From the NCBI GenBank assembly GCA_963383645.1, contig OY726565.1, positions 39,763,444 to 39,827,443 of the forward strand: DNA of 64,000 bases, in the 5' to 3' direction. Shown piece by piece: positions 21,291 through 32,045 of this stretch (its first letter is position 1; every line of letters begins with the position of its first letter). Position numbers and translations under genes: made by a program. The notes below the pieces were generated by a model. The model was not told where the DNA came from, did no database searches, and was given only the letters and a program-made list of their open reading frames with translations. Source of the stretch: Muscardinus avellanarius. Taxonomy: Eukaryota > Chordata > Mammalia > Rodentia > Gliridae.

Positions 21291-21395
21291 AAAAGAAAAA
21301 GATTTTTCAAAACCCTTATGTCTGGTACTAGAAAAGCCTATATTTGCACCTGAGCAGTCTGACTTCCAGATCACATTCTTAACCACTATGCCACA

Positions 21396-21824
21396 CTAGT
21401 GTACTACGTGGGTAGGCTGAGAGTTCTAATGTTCAAGAAACCCTTTACAAATGAGTAAATATTATTAGCATAAACAACATTAAAAACCCGACTTTCCTCA
21501 TCTTTTATAAATGTAATGAAACTATATTTACCATTTAATTAAACTCAAGCCAGACATGTTAACAAGGTTGCTATATATATATTGGAAAAATATAATTTTG
21601 CTTGTAAATGGAATATTTGCACTACTAGATGTAAAATATTAATTTATCAATAAGAGATTCCATCCCTAAGTTGGTATAAAAATTCTTTAGCAGTTTTGTT
21701 TAAAAGCCAAAATAAAAAATTTTGTTTTCTCTTATTTTCTCTATCATTCTCCACCAGCTTCTTGTCCTGTGACTAAAATGTGATTATGAAGTTCAAATTT
21801 AAAGAACCCTGAGCCATAAGGGTC
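21396..21824. other. Intergenic sequence, nothing recognised
   Basis: AT-rich, no gene or repeat seen. Confidence 0.45.
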
Positions 21825-22615
21825 CTATTCAGAAAGTTTTTGCCTGAGCCCGTATGTTGGAGTGTTTTCCCTATTTTTTTCTAACAGTTGCAAAGTATCT
21901 GGTCTTTACTTCTGCCTTTGATTCATTTCACGTTGACTTTTGCGCATAGTGAGAGGTAGGGACCTAGTTTCATTCTTCTGTATGTGGATAGCCACTTTTC
22001 CCAGCACTACTTGTGAAAGAGATTATCCTTTCTCCAAGGTAAGCTTTTGGCACCTTTGACAAGAATCAGATGATTTTAGGCTTGTGGGTTTATGTCTGGG
22101 TCTTCCATTTTGTTCCACTGTACTTACATGTCTGTTTTTATGCACGTACTACACCAATGTGGTCACTATGGCCCTGTGGTATAATTTGAAATCAGGAATT
22201 GTACTGCCTCCAGGATTGCTCTTTTTGCTCAGGGCTGCTTTGGCTATTCTGGGTATTTTTTTCTTCCGTAATATCAGTCAATGAGATGGCATCAAATTAA
22301 AAAGCTTCAGCACAGCAAAGGAAACAGAGTGAAGAGACAACCAAGGGGACAGAAGAAAATCTTTTCTAGGTACTGCCCCAACAGATGATTAATATACAGA
22401 ATATATAAAGGACCTGATGTTGCAGAATCAAATAAAACAATCAATAAATGGGCAAATGAACTAATCAGACACTTCTCAAAAAAAGTATAAATGGCCAAAA
22501 ACTATATGAAAAAAAAAAGTTCAGAATCTTTAGCCATCAGGGAAATGCAAAACAAAACTACACAGATTCCATCTCACTCCAGTTAGAATGGCAATCATTA
22601 AGAATTCAAATAATG

Positions 22616-22800
22616 GATGCAGGCGTGGTGGCTCGTGCCTATAATTCCAGCACTTTGGGAGGCTGAAACAGGAGGATCACAGGTTCAAGGACAGCCTCAG
22701 AAATGTAGCGAGGCCGGTCAGGAACTTAGTGAGACCCTGTTTCAAAAAAATAAAGAAATAAAAATAGAGCTGGGATATAATTTCCCTGGATTCAATTCCC

Positions 22801-22806
<6 letters not shown>
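22616..22806 (+). mobile_element. B1-dID SINE inside L1
   Basis: GATGCAGGCGTGGTGGCTCG to CCCAGTAAC with an abbreviated ID arm (GCTGGGATATAATTTCCCTGG, box A region lost). Confidence 0.85.

Positions 22807-22851
<45 letters not shown>
22805..22851. repeat. (CA)n microsatellite seeded by SINE tail
   Basis: About 23 CA units continuous with the SINE end CAGTAACAC, after which L1 sequence resumes (ATCAATAAATTCTGGTGAGG). Confidence 0.95.
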
Positions 22852-22852
<1 letters not shown>

Positions 22853-23560
22853 CAATAAATTCTGGTGAGGATACAAGGGAAAAGGCACTCTTACACGCTC
22901 TTGATGAGAATGTAAAGTAGTTCAGTTACTATAGAAATCAGTATGGAAGTTCTTTAAAAAATTAAAAATAGAAATACCATAGATCTATCTATAGTGCTCT
23001 AAAGTATTTATCCCAAAATATTAAAGTCAGCATACTTTAGAGATACATGCATGCTCATGTTTATCACAGCACAATTCACAATCGCCAACGTGTGGAGCCA
23101 ACCTAGGTGTCCATCAAGAAGAATGGTTAAAGAAAGTGCAGTGTGTTTACACATTGGAGTTTTACTCACCCATAAAGAAAAACGAAACTATTTCGTCTTC
23201 AAGAATGGAACTGGAGACCATAATTTTGAGTGATATAACCCAGACTGAAAGAGAAACTATCACACGTTTTTCCTCATATGTGGAAGCTAGAAGGAAAAAA
23301 AGGGACACCAGGAAGGCTGAAGGGTGAGCAGTAAGGTGGGGGGAGGGAATAGGGAAGGAGAGGAGAAGTGGGTACAGGAAGTGCTGGAACTGTGTTCTTG
23401 TAAGTGTGCAAATATGCAACAATGAAATCCACCATTCTGTATACTTGAGATGCGCCACCAGCAGCAAAGATGAAAGGATCCACAATAGATAAGCCTTGTA
23501 TGGTGTCCTTGGAGAAGAAAATGATAATAATAATAGGCAATGTGGGTGAGTTTTCATGTT

Positions 23561-24271
23561 ACATAATGCAAAACTGAAGAGAGGACTGTAAAAAAGATAC
23601 ATGGAAATACAGTTGAGAAAACAGCCCTGCTCTACACGACCCTCTGACAAGAAAGAGAGTCCTGTCCAGGCAGAAAGGAAGGCACCCAGGCAATACATGT
23701 ATTTGTGAACAACCATACCTCCGGGAGAGGTTACTTTTCCACTATTTCTTACCAGCCCCTGCAACACTTCCTTCTACGTGACATTTAGACCATGTTACTT
23801 GTACCTTCTCTCCTTGCAGAGCCATAGTGACCCAAGGGGACGGAGACATCTAGACCATCAGTGTCAATGAGGCTATGATTCAGATTAAAGAAATGCACCT
23901 GGGGGAGCAAAAGGCAGGTGGATATTATTCCTTCCTGGGTTGCTTTTTTCTTTTTTCCTTCCTCCTTTACTTTCTTTCCTTCTTTCCTTCCTTCCTTCTT
24001 TCCTTTCTTTCTTTCATTCTTTCTTGTTTTTAATTCAGCAATGTTGAATTACTTAGTTTCTGTATTTTTTCTTAAAATCTTTTTTCTATACATTATATTC
24101 TATTTGGTTTCAAAAGGGACTGCGTATTTATTATTGGAAATAATATGTGAGAAAGTCACTACAAGGCCTATGCTTAACCAGACTCTCTAGTAAATTCCCT
24201 CACAGAAACGAGAACATAAAAGACTGGAGTCTTTATCTTTTCTTTCTTTCTTTCTTTCTTTCTTTTTTTTT
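23561..24271. other. Intergenic sequence with a pyrimidine-rich run
   Basis: No gene. 23,940-24,027 is T/C-rich (TTCC/TTTC units). The adjacent minus-strand open frame of 201 codons ending at 23,162 overlaps the L1 and is not a gene. Confidence 0.5.
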
Positions 24272-24480
24272 TTGTGTGTGTGGTACTACAGATGGAACCC
24301 AGGGGCATTCTACCCCCACATTCTTCCCCCCAGCTCTATTTTTTATTCTTTATTTTGAAACAGGGTCTCACTGAGTTGCAAAGGGCCTCACTAAGTAGCT
24401 GAGGTTGGTCTTGAACCGGCAATTTTCCTGTCTCAGCCTCCCAAATGCTGGGATTACAAGTGTGCACCACCAAGCCTGGC
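24272..24480 (-). mobile_element. B1-dID SINE, type A
   Basis: GTGGTACTACAGATGGAACCC to ACCACCAAGCCTGGC; both arms. Preceded by a (CTTT)n/T-run at 24,240-24,271 on its tail side. Confidence 0.9.
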
Positions 24481-24857
24481 TCAAATCTTTCAAACTTTCA
24501 TACACTGGAATATTCATTTTGGGCAACTAGAATATAGGAACTATAATATTGTCTCTCCTTTTCCAGTTCTTCATGTCAATGGATCTTTTATGGAGACTCG
24601 CAGCCCATTTGTCTATTTGCTTTGATAAATTAACAAGAGTTATTTGAATAAATCATTGCCCCCTCTTTTCAGCCTTGTAAGTAGCCATTCAAGGGCTCTG
24701 AGCAAAGGAGAATTGTTATAGATTTTCCATAGCTCCCTCTGGAGGCTGTGAAGAACACATTCAAGATGGGTGAGGAGATCTAGATAGGATGCTGAGACAA
24801 CCCAGGTAAAAAGCCAGGACTGCCAGGCTAGATATGAGAAAGCTAGGAATTGTTTGT
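24481..24857. other. Intergenic sequence, nothing recognised
   Basis: Short gap between SINEs; no feature seen. Confidence 0.45.
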
Positions 24858-25068
24858 GTGTGTGGTACTGAGGGTTGAGCCCAGGGGCATTCTACGTTCA
24901 AGCTACACCCTCAGCCCTGTTTTGAATTCTTTATTTTGAAACAGGCTCTCACTAAGTCATAGAGGGCCTCACAAAGTAGCTGAGGCTGGCTGTGAATTTG
25001 CGATCCTCTTGTCTCAGCCTCCCAAGTACTGGGATTACAAGTGTGCACCTAGCCATGCCTGGCTAGGA
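24858..25068 (-). mobile_element. B1-dID SINE, type A
   Basis: GTGGTACTGAGGGTTGAGCCC to AGCCATGCCTGGC; both arms. Confidence 0.9.
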
Positions 25069-26321
25069 AAGATTTTTAAAATTAGATTTAGTGATTGATC
25101 AGATTTATAGCTAAAGAAGACAGAATGAGGAGAAAGAGCTGGCATCAGAGCAAAAATCCTGATTTCATTCTCAAACAAGTTAAATGTGTAGTCGTTATGG
25201 ACAAACCAGATGAAAAGGTCCAGCAGAGGGTTGAATGAACTTGAAATTTATGAAGACACCTGTGGAGAAATAAGAGCCTAAGGTGTCATTGACCAGCGGG
25301 TGATTGGAATGATGAGAAGACAAGATGGCTCAAGGTGAGTTCAATGGTGTGAGCACGGAGTAGCTCAACGTCAGAACTCTTAGCATCAGAACGGAAGGGG
25401 CTGAGGAGGGAGATATGCCTGGACGTGATAATGTGCCCAATACAACCTGTTCATCTCCAGGCAAGTCTCTTCTTTCCAAGATCCTTTATGCTTTGGGGAC
25501 TGGAAGCCTACAAACCACACCTCTCTAGACCCCTTAGCAATGATGTTTCCATTTAGGTCTGTAAGAAGGTGCTTCCATGAGAAAGGAATGCAGAAGGTCT
25601 GCAGGGATATGCTTGAACATCAGTAGAGGGTGGACTTGAGACGGATGGGCATTGTCCTGAAGATCATTCCCCTACAGGCAGTCGTTTATGGCTGTCTTTA
25701 GCTTGGAATTCTAAAGGTATCAGCAGTTTCCTTAAACTTTGCTCCCTAACCATTCCAATGGTTGTGAAAGCCTATTTCCTATATAAAATTTCTTCCTGTT
25801 CAAAATACTCACAATAAAGTCTATGTTCATGATCATTCATGATCAAACATTGGCCAATATAGAATGTGTAGTGTCATAGAAACAAAGACATTTTTAGCAC
25901 GATGAGAGCGATATGTAAAAAAGTACAGAAAAGGGGCATGGACACATTTTGGAGGGGATGGGAAACCCTAAGAGAAGAAAAGGAGATGCATCAGATTGCA
26001 GCTAAAAGATGGGTCAAAATAATTTGAGTTGTGCATGTGTGTGCATGCAAGAGCATGTGTTATGATAGATGTGAGCATGTTTATAAACTAAGGCAGGAGT
26101 CAATAAAGAGAAAGGATGTGCAGATATATGAAATAGTAACTATGACTGATGAAGTCAGATCCTGGACTGGGCTGAAGGCATGTGGGATGCTGACTCCTGG
26201 GTTGGTGGATAGGTTGACCATAAACAGATAAATTGATATCCTATTCTTCTAAGACAAGACAAGAAAGAAGATAGAAATCAGGAAAATGAAAGAGGTTCCA
26301 CTTGTCAAAATGAAATAGGTT
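25069..26321. other. Intergenic sequence, repeat-poor
   Basis: 1.25 kb, no recognisable element. Several short open frames, none with features of a protein family. Confidence 0.5.
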
Positions 26322-26515
26322 CTGAGCCGGGCGTGGTGGCGCACGCTTGTAATCCCCGCGCTTGGGAGGTGGAGACAGGAGGATCGCGCTGGTTTGGAGC
26401 CAGCCTCGCTGGCTTAAGAGACCCTGTTTCCAAATAGTAAAATATAAAATAGGTCTGGGAGTTGAGCCCAGACATAGAAGGGCTTCCAGGAACCCCAGTA
26501 CCATAAAAAAAATGG
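26322..26515 (+). mobile_element. B1-dID SINE, type B, near-consensus
   Basis: GAGCCGGGCGTGGTGGCGCACG, GAGCCAGCCTCGCTGGCTTAAG, CTGTTTCCAAATAGTAAAATAT, then the type B right arm GTTGAGCCCAGACATAGAAGG and TTCCAGGAACCCCAGTACC. Confidence 0.9.
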
Positions 26516-27754
26516 GTTCCAAATGCAGGAGACATCGGGGTTTGGTCACTTAGCTTCTTTTGTTAACCAAACCCCATTTTCTCTTGGGGATCCACTCCTT
26601 TCCATTTTCAGCTCCATGACTATGGGATGGACTATGGTAGGACCATGACCCAGTCCTAACTGCAGGAGAACATCACCTTCCATGGCCCAAAGCAGTGAGC
26701 ACAGGCATGTGTTGTAACTGGAGCTGATGGGAACTGATGGGATGCCTGCAGAGGCTCTGGTTATACAACAGGTTCCTGCAGGGCTTTAGGCAGAGACGAT
26801 CTGAGTTATCCTAATCCACAGTGGTGAAAGTCCTTCTGAGAACGGAGTTAAACCAGAGGAGTGGAGCAAAGGGGAGAGAGACCGAGAGAAACCAAGATCT
26901 GTGGACACCAATAATGAGCTTCCCTTGAAAGCAGACCCTCTCCTGGACTTTTCAATTAGTTTAACCAGTGAATTCCACTTTTGCCCAAGCCAGTTTGTGC
27001 TGGGCTTTTTCTCACTTGATGAAATCATTCTAAACCATCTAGTGAGGTTGTCTACTGAGAGTGAAGGGAATGGGATATGTTTTTTAAAAAAAAGAAAAAA
27101 GAAAAAGAAGGCAAGAAAGAAAAAAAAAAGCAGATGGATAGCATGAATAGCAAAGGGAAGGATCTTCACCAATAATCACCCAGTTAGGCCACAAAACACA
27201 GTTCATTTTGGCTGAACTCGACCATGCTAATGTCAAACGCACGTCAATAATTTGTTTTTTAATGTTCTCTGTAGCATCTAAAGGAACTGATTTTTTTTTT
27301 CATCCCTTGCAATTGCCTTTGTAAAGTATGAATTGCCTTTGGCAGGGCTCATATGACACCTAACATCTGGACAAGAATGGAAAAATGTGATGTCAACCAT
27401 GTGTTTTGTCAAACACAATTACAAACCCCTGGGTAGTTAGAAAATATCTAATAATTGTTTCAGATTTCATCTGAATCATGTATGCACAACATTTGTGACT
27501 CAAATCTTTCACAGAATGAAGGAACACAATCTCTGCTCCCATCATCTCTGTTTTACAAGTCAGTCCCCCAGCCCAAATGCGATGTCAGTGTTTCCCCTCG
27601 TGTAACACCCCCCCCCCCACCCGGGGTAGGGTTTTCTCAATGCAAATGTATCAAAATTTCAGCTCCAGGAGCAACTGTTCACATTGGAGTTTCATATTTC
27701 AATTCTGTCAAGTAAAGGACAGTGGAACTTGGAGGTAAGTGTAGATTTGGAAGG
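26516..27754. other. Intergenic sequence, repeat-poor
   Basis: No gene called. A purine-rich run lies at 27,081-27,131 and a run of ten C at 27,607-27,618. The unique AT/TG-rich stretch 27,180-27,450 has no repeat character; its function, if any, is unknown. Confidence 0.5.
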
Positions 27755-27900
27755 GCAAAATGAACCTTTTATTTTACCATGCGTGAAACTGATGTTCAGG
27801 AAGGTCACATAGCTTACAGAAGGCCGCATTGCTAATTAGTGGCTCAGCTGACACTTGAACCCATGCCTTCTTATTACAGTCACTATACCATACTACCTCC
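27755..27900 (+). mobile_element. MIR SINE fragment
   Basis: CCTTTTATTTTACCATGCGTGAAACTGATG, AAGGTCACATAGCTTACAG, TGGCTCAGCTGACACTTGAACCC and AGTCACTATACCATACTACC follow the MIR core and 3' half in order. Confidence 0.75.
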
Positions 27901-29940
27901 AGCTGTCATAACTTACTCAGAAGTATTTAGCTATATTACCATTTGACAGTAAGAAATACTTGGTGGCTATGAATACATTTAGAGCTACCCAAAATGGTGT
28001 AAGCCATTCCTAAAATTCCTTCCTTCTAAACATTCCAAAAATTCAGTCTTGAGAAATTAGAAATATTTTTATGGCATTGAATATCTAAGAACTTCTGTCT
28101 CCTAATCCTTCCTGAGATTTATTGTCCAATTATGTCATTTTAACTTATGGGCCATACATGAATTCACATATATATATGATTCTCTTTTTCTGTTTCTATA
28201 GCAATATCATATATTTGGTATTAGCTTATGGAATGGAATAGAATATAGTAGTAAGACTATTCATGCAACATTGTTGCATTTGCAATAGGCAAGAGAAACA
28301 TTTTATTTAAAAAAGAAAGTATTAAAGGGGAAGTTGAAAATATTGTCTTCTAACTGCAAGTTTTACTTTACAGATTGGCCGAATAGTACAAAGGTATTTT
28401 AAGGGAGATGGTGACCCTGTGATTTCCTGCTCATTAATTCATTCAATTAGAGTTATATAATAATAACATTTTCATCAATTCACTGTTTGATTATTATTAT
28501 CAAATGGAATGTGATATATTCACATAAGCATGGTTCTTGCCAAGAATTATATAAATAAGTTGAATAACATTCTAAATTAATTTCAGAAAATAAAGGTTTT
28601 ATAACTTTCTTCATGCCTCATGGTCAAGGCTATAGGTTAAAATAAGATTTACAAAGAGGGGAGTTGGCCTCAAAAAAGAAAAACACCTAAGGACATTAAT
28701 TAAAATTTTTGGAAATTTAGGCAATCATGTATTTTGTCCTTTCAAATCAAGAAAGGGAAAAAGTGGGCCAAATAGTTCAAAGAACATAATCTTGTAAAAA
28801 ACAGAAGCATTAGTAGATCTCACAGTTTCTTGAACTGTAAAGAACTACCACCCACCGTAATTACCGAACATCCAACATGTTCTCCAAGCACAGTAAGTAC
28901 AGGGAGCCCAGAAGTCATCATGGGACTCGACTTCTAGGAAGCTTATGATTCGGTTGATAAGACATGGAACCAAGTCATGGAGACTATGAAACATTGTTTA
29001 TTTAAGTTATCAGTTATTTTTTTTCTCCTCATCCATGATTGTGGCACAATAGAGTTTAACTTAATGAGACTTTAAATTTAGTTCCGTGAGTGCTCAACTT
29101 AGAGCTCTCAACTCTTGAGAACCGGTTAAAATCTCATCTTCACCAGTTATCATCTGTGTCATAAGAAGTATGTCATTTTAGCCTCTCTGAGCCCAGTTTC
29201 AGAAAAAGAACTGCCTGTTTTTTAGTAAAATTAGGTTTAGTTCTAAGGGATAGAAACCCAAAAATAAGGGTGATTTAAGCAAGATACACATTTATTTATT
29301 GCTTATAAAAGAGGTGTGGAAGTGAGTAATCCAAGGCTGGTATGACATTCCACGGAATCGGGGTTCCAGACGTCCCCTGCACATTTTCGTTTTGTATTTT
29401 TCAGAACAAGTTTTCTGCTTCAAGATTCAACATGGTTACTCAGATTCCATCTGCCACCTCTGTACCCCAGCCAACAGGAAGAAGGGTGCACCACCTCCCC
29501 AGAGGGATGAAATATTGTGAGATTCATTTCCTCTAACCAACATGGCCACTTCTGTTGGCTAGAGGCTAGTCATATCCACATTTACTACAAGGGATCCTGG
29601 GAAGTAAATCATTATTGTGGACCATCATGAATTTACCTAAAAATCAGAAATTCCATTTCAAAGGAAAAAGGAGGAACTAGGATTTGGAGACCAGCGTCAG
29701 TCTGCTATCCGATCTTCAGTGTCCTGTTGCTTGATATCCATTTAGAGACTGTATGTAAAACTGTATACCTTATATTAGCAGTTTACAGTATCATCAATCA
29801 CTCTAACTTCAGGTACGAAGAAATAGGTATTTCCTTACATGGTGCTATTCCTGTTCAGGCAAAGCACAAGTGTGACTCTCTCTCTCTCTCCTGCTCTCCC
29901 TCTCTCTCTGAACCTAACTCCTTTTAAGATACTGTTTTTT
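27901..29940. other. Intergenic sequence, mostly unique
   Basis: 2 kb AT-rich. 28,870-28,980 and 29,220-29,700 have faint similarity to old interspersed repeats (GAAGCTTATGATTCGGTTG; TATTTATTGCTTATAAAAG...AACATGGCC) that I cannot assign. No gene. Confidence 0.45.
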
Positions 29941-30136
29941 TCTGGGCGTGGTGGCGCACACTTGTAATCCCCGCACTTGGGAGGCAGAGACAGGAGGATC
30001 ACGCAGGTTCGAAGCCAGCCGCACACACTGGCTTAGGAGACCCTGTTTCCAAATAAAAATGTAAAAATAGGTTTGGGAGTGTAGCCCGGAGGTAGAAGGG
30101 CTTCCAGGAACCCCAGTACCACCATAAAAAAAAATC
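29941..30136 (+). mobile_element. B1-dID SINE, type B
   Basis: CTGGGCGTGGTGGCGCACAC to TTCCAGGAACCCCAGTACCACC, right arm TAGCCCGGAGGTAGAAGGG. Confidence 0.9.
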
Positions 30137-31125
30137 AAAAAGATACTGTATTTTTGTATATAGAATTGGAAGAAGTGAGCAGTCATGAATTATGAATGGC
30201 AGGGGTTCAAAGAATAGCTACAACTCACTGAAATTAGGCAGAATCCTTAGAAGACCTGAAGTTCTTTGGAGAGAGGGAGGGGTGTGTGTGTGTTCTATGT
30301 ATTCCATCACTTCTGAAACAGACCTAGCTATCCAGATCCTTTTGAGATGGATGGTTGGGGGTTCACAGGTGAGTGCATGAGAATAGGAAAGGAAGAAGCA
30401 GAGCCGGGGAGAGGGAGGGAGGCACCACAGAGCACGGTGCATTGGAAATAAACTGAAAGGGAGGGTACAAGACTTAGGATGGTCAAGAAAACACACAAGC
30501 AGATTGTCTTTGTCTCCCACAATAAACAGCTGGAAGAGGCAAGCACCTGAAAACTCGTTTCCGTGGCTTTCTCCTAGGAAGCAAAAACAGCTCATAGAAC
30601 ACCCTCGCTAGGTGCAGATGTGTAGGGAATGGATTGCGAGTTGGCCTGGGGTTCACTGAGGACCCTCCATCTGTTCTGACACCATTGAGGGTGGGGTGTG
30701 AGGAGGGTGAGCAGGAACGCTCTGGGTCACTCCACCAAGCCAGTCCTCTCCTCCCTGTGAAGCCACGCCCCCACAGACTCAGGCCCCGTGGCCCTAGCAC
30801 TGGGCTTTAATTTGGCTCTGTTTATCATTTGTCGTGGAATTGGATAAGAAACTGTTTGAACTCTGTGGTGAGCAGAATCCTCCAGCAGCTGCACAGCAAG
30901 GCTGGGAAGCCTAGGCCTGAGGAAGGTCAGGGCTCCGGGGGGCCCTGCTGAGGCTGGACGCGAATGGCACTCACAGGCCACTGTCCTCACCAGACCAGCC
31001 GGAGGAACATTCCTTTTCTCAAACTTGAGCAACATGTGCACCCCTTATAGCATTCATCTCAGTCTGCATTGTAGTCATTATTTGTGAATGTTTTTTCTCT
31101 CTTAAAACACCCCAAGTCACATCAG
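30137..31125. other. Intergenic sequence, nothing recognised
   Basis: About 1 kb of single-copy-looking sequence, moderately GC-rich at 30,600-31,000. Overlapping open frames of 100-125 codons on the minus strand show no recognisable domain or splice context. Confidence 0.5.
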
Positions 31126-31312
31126 ATTTGGTGGTGCATGCCTGTAATCCCAGTACTTGGGAAGCTGAGATAGAAGAACCTCAGATTGGAGACAAGCATC
31201 AGTAACCAAGTAAGACTCTCAGCAACCTAGCAAGACCGTTTCAAAATAAAAAACACAATAGGGCTGGAAGTATAGCTTGGAGGTTTAATATCCCTGAATT
31301 CGATCCCCAGTA

Positions 31313-31314
<2 letters not shown>
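31126..31314 (+). mobile_element. B1-dID SINE, type A
   Basis: CAGATTTGGTGGTGCATGCC to CGATCCCCAGTACC; diverged copy continuing into a CA tract. Confidence 0.85.

Positions 31315-31354
<40 letters not shown>
31313..31354. repeat. (CA)n microsatellite seeded by SINE tail
   Basis: About 20 CA units directly after CCCAGTAC. Confidence 0.95.
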
Positions 31355-31359
<5 letters not shown>

Positions 31360-31872
31360 TCTCAAGGTGATAACCATTTGCTCCACTCTTTCTTTGACTC
31401 ACAGTAGATGTTCATTAAATGGCAGTGTCAATATCCATGGATTCTACTTCCCTATCTTAAACTCTCCTCCTAAGATTTTGTCTTATTTTATTTTTCCTCT
31501 CTTCTGACACCTCCCTTGGAAAGGCCATTAGACACTTGCAAGCAGCTAAATCAACAGCTGCTCATCCTCCACCATCCTTATGTGTCTCTTCGATATCTGT
31601 TAGGGTTGTTCTACGTTGTTTTAGGAACCTCTCACACTTCGGGGTCCTATTGCCTTGCCTACCTCTTGAATCGTTCATTCTCAGTCTTTCTTTGGTTTTT
31701 TTCCTGCTATTAATATTAGTTAACTGCCATTCACAAAATGTCAGCTTTAATTTATTAGACAAAATTTTATTGGGCACCTGTTATGGTCCAAGTACTATGT
31801 TTATTTCCTTAGAAGAGAACTGGCTCATCTGATTTTATTTATTTATTCATGTATTTATGTATTTATTTATTT
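31355..31872. other. Intergenic sequence, nothing recognised
   Basis: No gene; (TTTA)n-like run at 31,835-31,870 is the tail of the next SINE. Confidence 0.45.
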
Positions 31873-32045
31873 GGTGGTACTGGGGTTCCTGGAAGCCCTT
31901 CTACCTCCAGGCTACACTCCCAGACCTATTTTATTTTGGGAAACAGGGTCTCTTAAGCCAGTGCGGCTGGCTTCGAACCTGCGCGATCTTCCTGTCTCTG
32001 CCTCCCAAGCACGGGGATTACAAGCGTGGGCCACCACGCCTGGCA
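31873..32045 (-). mobile_element. B1-dID SINE, type B
   Basis: GGTGGTACTGGGGTTCCTGG, CTACACTCCCAGACCTATTTT, TCTTAAGCCAGTGCGGCTGG and CCACCACGCCTGGC on the plus strand; complete in reverse. Confidence 0.92.

Larger units (their letters stand above)
20755..21395 (+). mobile_element. MIR SINE, split by two later insertions
   Basis: MIR words read in order across the breaks: TATCAACTTACTTAATTCTCC, GAATCTACTATTATTCTCG (continuous once the U6 insert is removed), TTTTAGAAGTAAAGCAATAGAGAC, then after the B1-dID copy GAGCAGTCTGACTTCCAGATC and TTCTTAACCACTATGCCACAC. MIR is an ancient tRNA-derived SINE, so both insertions are younger. Confidence 0.8.
21825..23560 (+). mobile_element. L1, 5'-inverted (twin-primed), older copy
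   Basis: 21,825-22,274 is L1 ORF2 in antisense (for example TTCCATTTTGTTCCACTG, GGCCCTGTGGTATAATTTG). From about 22,276 the sequence switches to sense ORF2 (GATGGCATCAAATTAAAAAGC) and continues through the ORF2 end to the 3' UTR. The sense part resumes only a few tens of bases downstream of where the inverted part began, the hallmark of twin priming. A SINE splits the sense part at 22,616-22,851. No intact reading frame. Confidence 0.8.
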
